Assembly: GCF_042453785.1 (NCBI RefSeq)
Contig: NC_091667.1
Coordinates: 32,728,001 to 32,792,000, forward strand
Direction of reading: 5' to 3'
Source of the DNA: Malus domestica
Lineage: Eukaryota; Streptophyta; Magnoliopsida; Rosales; Rosaceae
DNA length: 64,000 nt
This document shows, in pieces, positions 56,600-64,000 of this stretch. Under the pieces are notes generated by a model. That model made no database searches, had not been told where the DNA came from, and saw only the letters and a list, made by a program, of their open reading frames with translations. The translations under genes were made by a program, and so were the position numbers. Within the stretch, counting starts at the first letter, position 1. Every line of letters begins with the position of its first letter.

Positions 56600-58312
56600 C
56601 TAACCCTAAGATGGAATAGCCTCCCCTCTCCCTTAACTTTCAGCAAATAAACAAATGATATTATGTATATTTTTTTTATATAGAAAAAATACTACATTAA
56701 AGAGAAAAGTCCCTAGGGCAACCGATTTGGGTACAATAAAAAAGGAAGGCCTGACGGGTTTCCTACGGAAGAGTTCTATCCTAAACATGAAAATTAGAGA
56801 CTGAATAACCCACACTAGTTATAGCATCTGCCAGAAAATTGACTTCCCGAAAGACATGCTTCCTGCAAATCTCCTTAAATGACATGGCAAGCTAGCAAAT
56901 ATCCTCCAGGATGACCTTCAATCTCCAAGGGGGGCAATAGGCTCTACAGATAGACTCAATCACCAGCTTTGAATCACCCTCCACCATAATGTGAGCCAAA
57001 CCTTTGGCTTTAGCCATCCAAAGGCCATCCCTCAACGCCAGGCATTCTGCAGTCGAAATAGTGTTTTGACCAATAAATCTAGCTCCTGCAACAATAGGCT
57101 CTCCCTTCTCATTTCTAATCACAAACCCAACAGCCGCACCTTGATTCACCACAGAGCCATCAAAGTTAAGTTTAACAAAACCAACATTCGAAGGGGACCA
57201 TCGAATAGAAAATGGTGGAGAGGACCTGCTACCATTGTAAACCACAGGAATTATACCATTGGCATCTATGAATTCCCTCCCTATATTGGGGTCCGACTTA
57301 ACGATCCAGGTAGGGTTTGGAATTTTATTTTGGAAAACCACAAGATTCCTCTCCTTCCAAATCTGCCGGCAAACTAGTAAAACTTTACTGAGATCACACA
57401 AACCTACATCATTCTTAACAGTTAATTCATTGAGCCAATCATTAAAAGGAAGAAATTGATTTACTCTTATGTTGTTAGAGATAACTTGACAATTCCAAAC
57501 TAGCCTCACAAAATTACAATTTATAAATAAATGAGATATGTTTTCATCCTCTAAATTACACATAGGACAGGTGGATGGGATATTATTGACATATGTTGAT
57601 AATCTGTCTCTTGTATGAAGCCTTCCAATTACGAGAAGCTAACTAAAATTTTTAACTTTACGAGGGAGTTGAAGCTTCCACATTTTCTTAAGAAGCTCTC
57701 TTACATTCTCATTGTTATTATCACTATTTTGTATCCAAGTTGCCGACTTAACTAAGAACTTACCATTTGCATTAGGCTCCCATCAACACATATTGCATTG
57801 GGGAGTTATGGGGAAGGGAATACTACATATTTTATTCACAATGTCCTCATCGACTAAAGATGAAAGTTCATCTCTGTCCCATTGTCCATTATTAATGAAT
57901 TGACTCTCCTTCATGTTTAGATCGATGTCATTAACATGATTGGGAGAAATAAAGTTGGATAGAGGGAAAGGAAAAACCCAGTTATGGGTCTAGAAGAGGA
58001 TACTCTCTCCATTTCCCACAACCCAGCTCAGCCCCATTTTGATAATATCTCTAGCCTTAAGGATACTTTTCCAGGCACAAGAGTGGTGATGTCTGACTTT
58101 AGTGTTAAGCTCTCTCTTCAAGTATTTATTCTTAACAATCTATACCCACCAATTTTGATTATCCGTTAGGACTTTCCAGCCAAGTTTTGCTAAACGAGCA
58201 TTATTAAAGTGATCACTTTTCATAAATTTCAATCCACCATTTTCCTTAGAGCTGCAAACTCTATCCCAAGCCACATGGACAAGTTTGCAATCTTTTCCCC
58301 AAAAAACTTTCT
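56600..58312 (-). mobile_element. L1-type LINE 3' fragment (zf-RVT and RNase H)
   Basis: From 58312 down on the minus strand, the conserved downstream part of an L1-type pol is readable: AWDRVCSSKENGGLKFMKSD, WVVGNGESILF, then the zinc-binding zf-RVT region (LHTRDRLS, CPMCNLEDENISHLFINC). The RNase H domain keeps its acidic residues (VKLNFDGSVV, STAECLALRDGL, VEGDSKLVIE). The longest open piece is 56892-57563. An in-frame stop near 57640 and others break the rest. The endonuclease and RT palm are absent, so the copy is 5'-truncated and dead. Confidence 0.85.
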
Positions 58313-58977
58313 ACTTTCACTATATATAGTTTTTGTGATTTTCTTCGTTCATAGAGAGAAGAAATACTCTAGAAACCACCCAAACGCAACAATAATTGAA
58401 GCAATTGGGCAGAACCCTAACCCTAGAAATTTTCCCTTTTCCCCCTGTCGACTCTCATTTTAGTGAAGCCTTTATTTATATTAATATACCTTAGAAGTGA
58501 GCCTTATAAAATAATTTATCATTTGTATTATAACATGTGTTCTTAGATATACACAAAACTTTCTCAATGAAGTCCTGCACATAGGAAAAAAGATGATGAT
58601 AACTCACGTGCAAATAATTCGATCCATCTCTTTGGGCAAGGGGAATGAATGACTGGAAACATAGAAGAGAAATATAAAGAGCATCTTCTAATTAGGGTTT
58701 CGGTTTCGTAAAAGAAAAGTGCATGCATGTGGGAAGGTGGTGTTGTGTTATGGGACCAATGGATTCAAAGAATGTCGAGCTAAAGCACAACATTAAGTCC
58801 TTCATTTCAAATGTGATGAATGGGAGAGAGGCCATGGAGTGTGAGGAGTTGTTCCCTCTCATGTCCCAATCCATCACTACTACTTCCCTTATCTCTTTCC
58901 ATTTTTTATAGGTATATATTTCTTTGCAATATTTTGTCAACTTTTTTTGGGCATAGCGTTTTTAATATTTTTTTTTT
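58313..58977. other. Intergenic, no supported gene
   Basis: A 62-codon ORF at 58723-58911 (MHVGRWCCVMGPMDSKNVEL) and an overlapping one show no recognisable domain. I looked for microRNA-like stems here and recognised none. Confidence 0.4.
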
Positions 58978-59135
58978 GGCGCAATGGAAATGTTGCTCCT
59001 TTATAATCAAAAGGTCACGGGTTCAAGTCATAGAAATAGTCTCTTTGCAAAACAAGAGGAAGATTGCGTACGGTAAACGTCTTCCCCCACCGAACTCTCG
59101 CAAAACGGAGAACCTTACTAACTTGGAGTAGCCCT
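58978..59135 (+). mobile_element. Au-like tRNA-derived SINE, diverged
   Basis: GGCGCAATGGAAATGTTGCTCC (A-box side) and GGTCACGGGTTCAAGTC (B box) are followed by AATAGTCTCTTTGCAAAACA, the same internal block as in the 11.6-kb fragment. The 3' end (CTCTCGCAAAACGGAGAACC) is diverged. TSDs are not clear. Confidence 0.7.
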
Positions 59136-60428
59136 TTTAAATTTTTAATTTTCCAAAAAAGGCATTGCACTACTAGAAAATCTAGAACTAGAAGTGGGAT
59201 TTTAGTAGTGCATACTGATGTTATGAGAGAGAGAGACATACTGATGTTATGAGAGAGAGAGAGAGAGGAACACAAGTGTTTTGACAATGGCCAAAGTTGA
59301 GGTAGTGTTTGAATTTCTGTTTTCTAATGGGTCCAATTCCACGTCCAAATCAAAACTTTGGCAATGGCCACCCTGATGATTCACTGCTTCTTGACAAAAC
59401 CAAAATTAACTTTTAATTTGTTTTTCCTTTTTATCTTTACCTTTTTAATTATTTTTTACATGGTCTCTTTTACTTCATTACTGTCAAAACGACAGCCCCC
59501 CGAGCATTAGATGACAGTAAAACAGCAGCATAAAACAATGTTCTTACAATCTCATTTTTATTAGCATGTCGCCTTTCCTTCCCTTAATTTAGGAAAACTC
59601 GTTTCATGTTACTCTCTCTCTCTCTCTCTCGTTTTAATTAGAATTAAGTATTTCCTTCCCTTGATTTAGGAAAACTAGTTTCATGTTAGTCTCTCTCTCT
59701 CTCTCTCAACATGAGTGTGTATTTCTTTTCTTTCATGACCGATCATGTTAAGAAAGAAATAAAGAGATAAGAATACTGATTTCGGTATAGGTAAGTTACT
59801 CTTGTCATTTAGGCAGGATAAATGATACCATAATTAATATCTTTTCTTTTGAGGCTTAAAAAATCTTACACTCAATTCTCAAGTTTGTTAGTACATCATA
59901 CGTGGTCATTTTGATTTTCCCCTCCTCCTGATTAATTTAAGTCAAACTTGTGGTTTTAGTGGTGCAACCTCTCGAACTTTGTGCTAGCAGCCAAAAATTA
60001 GTGGAGGAAAGGAAACCCTAAATCTATACGAAAATACTCAATTAGGTAAAATGGTTTTCATGTACCATTATTCAGATTTTCAGATGAGAGAAAGAGACTT
60101 GCACCAATAATCCGAGTCCAATATATTCATTTCAAACAGATACACACAAACATATATACAAGCGTGTTATATAGTCATTTCGAAATCATATCAGATTTTG
60201 AGTCTTTGACTCAGAAGTGTGGCTTAAATTAAAAGCTTGCAGAATGTCCTTGGACTGTAAGGAGTTCGCATTATCCATCCATATGCCCTATAATTAAAAG
60301 CCTACGTCAGTCATCAAATACATTCAAAAAATTATTTCCAATCTTCATCGATCGATCCCTTTGACTTGATCGAGAAAGTGGGAGAGACTATATATACATA
60401 TATACATATGTATATATCATCACCCACT
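59136..60428. other. Intergenic with GA/CT microsatellites
   Basis: GA runs occur near 59226-59271, including a duplicated CATACTGATGTTATGAGAGA unit. CT runs lie at 59614-59631 and 59693-59707. No gene is supported. Confidence 0.45.
59574..59710. repeat. 77-bp tandem duplication ending in CT microsatellites
   Basis: TTTCCTTCCCTTAATTTAGG at 59574 recurs as TTTCCTTCCCTTGATTTAGG at 59651. Both continue AAAACT(C/A)GTTTCATGTTA into a (CT)n run. A few substitutions separate the copies. Confidence 0.85.
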
Positions 60429-60436
60429 TAGTTATA

Positions 60437-60582
60437 GGGGTGTGATATCTACACACCTAATTTTATTTCTCACACACTTTTTTCATTTTCGACCGTCGGA
60501 TCAGATGAATTGAAGAAAATCAACGGATAAAAATTAACAAGAGGTGTGTGAGAAGTAATTTGGGATGTGGATAGCACATCCC
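60437..60582. mobile_element. Small hAT-like MITE with 8-bp TSD
   Basis: The ends GGGGTGTGATATCTACACAC and, on the other strand, GGGATGTGCTATCCACATCC match, with CTCACACAC further in. TAGTTATA flanks the 146-bp element at 60429-60436 and 60583-60590. The 8-bp TSD fits the hAT superfamily. Confidence 0.82.
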
Positions 60583-61678
60583 TAGTTATAACTTATATAG
60601 GATGATGGCATCAGCACCATTATTATAAAGATATACGTATATTTATGTATATATGGTTTAAAATGCAGCCACTTAGCATGGTCTGACTCTGACCTGACCA
60701 TCCCTCCGAGTCGACGTTGATAATGATTTCCTTGTTGAATGATGTTAAATGAGGGGGTTTGCGTGAAAGCAATGACAGGCCAGCATGCTCCAGTTCCAGC
60801 CACTTTGGCCATGGAAATCAGATTAAGACAGTCCGCATGGTGCAACACACACTTGAAAATTACCAATTTTTGTAGTCTCTTTTTCGATCATTTGCTAATT
60901 AAATATGATTTTAATTTGTTTTGCCTTAGCTCTCATAGTGTACTTGGTTACCATCATGAAGCTAATTGGACCCTCTTCTTGTTTCATCATCTCAATCCTT
61001 GACCTAGTACTCTCATAATTAGATGGGTCATATCCATATATATCAACGTAAAAAACTTGCAGTTTAGTTGGTCAAGAGTCTTACCATCCAGGTCTTGTTC
61101 CTTCCTTTGTATTATCAAATGCATAAATAAATAAATAAGATTTCTAAAATGATCAAAATACAAATCTTTGCTAAAATGATTCAGAATCTTGTATATATGT
61201 TGTCACTATTTGCTTTGAATTATTTCAGTAATTATAATTTGTAAACTCTTCATTTCAACCAATTTCTCTAAAAAAAAGCTTATCCATATCCAAGTTGGCC
61301 ATATGAATTACACATATGTATACACTCTTTTCACCATGATAGTACTGTGATTTCGGAAAGTTCAATTATATATAACACCATTTGAATTATAAAATCGAAA
61401 CTTTAGTCAACGCTCAAGTAATGGAATTGACTATATCATGTTGTCTCCCATGCAGATGCAATGCTGCCTGTTTCCGATTATAAATTTCAAATTAAAATTT
61501 ACATATATGAAGTTATTTTGAATGTTAAGAAGTAAATTGAAATAAGTGGTGGATTGCCTTAGTGGATAGGGTTTTTCTAATTTTTTTTTTCAACTCCAAT
61601 TTGTTGAAATTTTTTAGATTGACAGGTCCAAGGGTTCCATTCTAACAACACCGATATTGTTCCTAACTTTACCACCTA

Positions 61679-62086
61679 CTCAATCCGTCAGGTGTGGGGT
61701 TTTACTACAAAAGGCTTCGGTATTAGTTAGAGTAGGGTGATCATATTTAAAGCCACCCTTGTTGACTACCCTCACCGACGTGGGACTAGCAACATGCCCC
61801 CTCACGTGTAAACCCATTTAGTGGTCCACACGTGAAGATCCACACATCGGTAATTAAAACAACCCAATTTAATGGTTCACACATGGAGATCCACACATCG
61901 GCAATTGAAACTCAGAGGTCACCACCATGGAGTCTACACTTGTTTTCAGTCTTTTCAGGAAGGATATTGTCTCAATCCGTCAGGTTTTAGTGTTTTACCA
62001 CAAAAGACTCGGTAATGTTAGAGTATGGTAATCATATTTAAAGCCACCCTTGTTGACTTCCCCCCCCGGATGTGGGACTGCCAACA
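61679..62086 (-). repeat. Pair of ~115-bp direct repeats, possible TRIM/LTR remnant
   Basis: 61679-61793 and 61971-62086 share CTCAATCCGTCAGG, CATATTTAAAGCCACCCTTG and GTGGGACT. Read on the minus strand, each begins TGTTG, then an AGTCCCAC motif like that of many plant LTR starts. The 177 bp between holds its own internal repeats ('CACACGTGAAGATCCACACA' and 'CACACATGGAGATCCACACA'). The TRIM interpretation is tentative, since no primer-binding site or TSD was found. Confidence 0.6.
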
Positions 62087-64000
62087 CATTTCAGATCCTA
62101 AACTGTTTTTGTATAAATTAAAATAGTTATATCGCTTATAATAAAAAAATTATACTGAACATTAATTTATATCAAATTTAGCGATCCTGCTTCATTATTT
62201 GACTAGTTTTTATATAGAAGTCAAATGCAGCATTTTATAACAGATACAAAGTGCATGTTACCCATTTTTTTTCAGCTTAGTCGGCAGAGAATCCAAGATC
62301 TTCTTTGATTCAATAACATTCGGTACATTGCATTCGTAACAAAAAGCCATATTCGCATGTAAAAAACAAAACCCCTTCTTCTTAATTTATTCTTTATATA
62401 CAATATTATCTGATCAAATCACAATCTTCGAAATTGATGTAAACAATTTAATTCTAAATTAATAAAATTTCTTGTCTTTGAAAAAAAAAATGGTAATCTT
62501 GGATTTGCACTGATACTCGCAACTTCGATAATATTTGACTGTTTGACTAATGGTAATCATATTAGTGTGCGTAATTATAAATTTATAAGAACACTATAAC
62601 AAATCTGGAATCACGTACGATCAGGGGTTAGAGCTGTTTAATCTGCTTGTGCGACGGATCTAGTTTTCACCAATTGTCCATTCAGTTTCTGCCAAGTGTC
62701 ATGGTCGTGCAGATGCAGACCAAGAATATACTGGGAGCTTGGTTGGCTTCCTTTTCCAACAATTCTTGAAAAGCTAGCTTTTTTTTCAGCAAAACAAACA
62801 AGTGGTACGTAGTACATTGCTATCAGTTGATCTTTTATATCACTGCAAATCCCGTTGCCTCTAGATATTAGCAATGCAACAGACAAAAGACAAAAAAGAT
62901 GTTAAAAATGGTGCATACTCAAACCCTATTAATATATATATATATATATGTGTACATACATACATATGTGCACACTATGATAATGGATAATACTTTTCTC
63001 ATTTCGGTAAGGAGGAAACCCTAATAGTTATAGTTGATCTTGTCAATATTTGTTTCCACACATACAGATAGTCAAACAAACAATTCCGAGTTTTGCAGTA
63101 AAATAATGACACGTAATGGAGAATTACTTCGTTACCAAAAATAAAGAATTTATTATTCTAATATAATATTGATCAACTTGATATGTATCATAATATTGAA
63201 ATCCCCGCAAACAATGAGAAAGTATAAAGCTCTTAACCCTCCCATTCATTACGAATTATATACATACGCATGTCAAATTAACCCCTTCTATGCAATATCC
63301 ATGTGAACTAAGGACTCATTAGAACAAAACTTGGCAGTCGGCATTGCCTTTTTATCTTTGACAGGATGAAAATTGTAATAATTAAACTAGTTGTACGTGT
63401 TTAGAGAGAAAGAGAGAAGCACTTTAACCAAGATATGGAGATGGAGAGGTGTAGGAAGGGGGTGATGGCTTGCCTATTCATTTTCCGACAAGTAAACAAA
63501 GGAAATCGTCTCTGCCGTTCCATTGGTAGGCAAAAGCTACGGCAAAGTAAAAAGGAAACAAACCTTTGAACATCGTCTCTCTCTCTCTCAGGCAGCAAGA
63601 CCACACTTCCTGCTCACCATGTGATGAGGAATGAGTAATCTAGTGCCTTTTATTTAATCTTATATATATCCCTATTTTGTCTACACCCAAAAATACTTTT
63701 TTTTTTCGCCATACAATTATGTTATTTAGATGCACACAATAACAGAGCTACGGAATTAATGGATTCAAATAATGGTCATGCTTGGTCTTTCACTAATTAA
63801 TCTCGTTTGATGTTCATTCGAGACGTCAATATTTAATATTTACCCTAAAATCTTTGATGATGAAATATCTTTAAGAAATAACGAAGGTAAAGGAAAGGAG
63901 ATTGAGGATTGTGAGGCATGGTACTGAAACATTTCTCAACATTGTGAGGTTGGGAGCTTCTTTAATTATATCTCGATTGTAAAAAAATTCTGACTCCGTC
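62087..64000. other. AT-rich intergenic, no supported gene
   Basis: A (TA)n microsatellite lies at 62932-62949. An 82-codon minus ORF (62638-62886) and a 67-codon one (63401-63604) show no recognisable features. A GCTTGCCTA...TAGGCAAAAGC stem near 63468-63541 is imperfect and short. Confidence 0.45.

Noticed and set aside
60340-60365. A miR393-like sequence (CGATCGATCCCTTTGAC)
   Set aside because: Only about 11 bases match in a row, and no stem-loop partner was found.
60582-60866. A 94-aa minus ORF as a small peptide gene
   Set aside because: No signal peptide, no known peptide motif and no promoter features; it also overlaps the MITE edge.
63468-63541. A microRNA hairpin
   Set aside because: The stem is short and imperfect (GCTTGCCTA with TAGGCAAAAGC), and no known microRNA sequence was recognised.

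Overview
This is a dicot plant nuclear sequence, most likely from a Maleae rosaceous tree such as apple or pear. The evidence is intron-rich genes with GT-AG splicing and close matches to Arabidopsis families. There are also plant-specific repeats: a Cassandra solo LTR, tRNA-derived SINEs, an RTE-type LINE with a (TTG)n tail, and many MITEs with clear target-site duplications (TSDs). The genus is inferred, not proven.

Layout. 1-2.2 kb is AT-rich intergenic DNA with a 229-bp tandem duplication. 2.2-3.2 kb is a long palindromic Mutator-like MITE. 3.5-6.7 kb (+) is an FKBP53-type nucleolar histone chaperone/prolyl isomerase. 7.1-7.8 kb is a second MITE with a 9-bp TSD. 8.1-9.5 kb (+) is the ribosome-biogenesis gene EBP2. 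11.1-15.1 kb (+) holds two small membrane-anchored DUF4408/DUF761-like paralogues, the second frameshifted, separated by SINE and LINE debris. 15.6-18.5 kb (-) is an AT-hook (AHL) gene. 19.8-23.4 kb (-) is a MAP65-3-type microtubule bundler. 25.0-28.2 kb is a TIR element carrying the last two recognisable exons of NUP35. 28.5-30.9 kb (-) is a trichome-birefringence-like (TBL) O-acetyltransferase gene. 32.7-33.8 kb has a Cassandra solo LTR and a MITE nested in a MITE.

From 34.0 to 54.9 kb (+) lies a CPSF160 (CPSF subunit 1) pseudogene with its first and last exons still recognisable. It has lost roughly half its coding sequence and has been split by three large insertions. The first is a 1.67-kb Mutator-like element with a captured sugar-phosphate-transporter fragment. 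The other two are copies, in opposite orientation, of a composite RTE LINE of about 7 kb. Each composite copy has its own TSD and the same architecture: a reverse-transcriptase ORF, then about 3.4-3.6 kb of foreign DNA with an antisense 226-aa coiled-coil ORF, then a second partial RT C-terminus and a (TTG)n tail. The simplest reading is that the chimera moves as one unit. The remaining 55-64 kb has an L1-type LINE fragment, SINEs, a small hAT-like MITE and no gene I can support.

The intact host genes are ordinary housekeeping or regulatory genes (histone chaperone, rRNA processing, chromatin architecture, cytokinesis, cell-wall acetylation) with no shared pathway. Three carry telo-box motifs near the start, as is usual for growth-associated plant genes. 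The most unusual biology is in the mobile DNA. Exon structures were assembled by eye from splice sites and family similarity. The summed exon lengths of the four multi-exon genes are each divisible by three.
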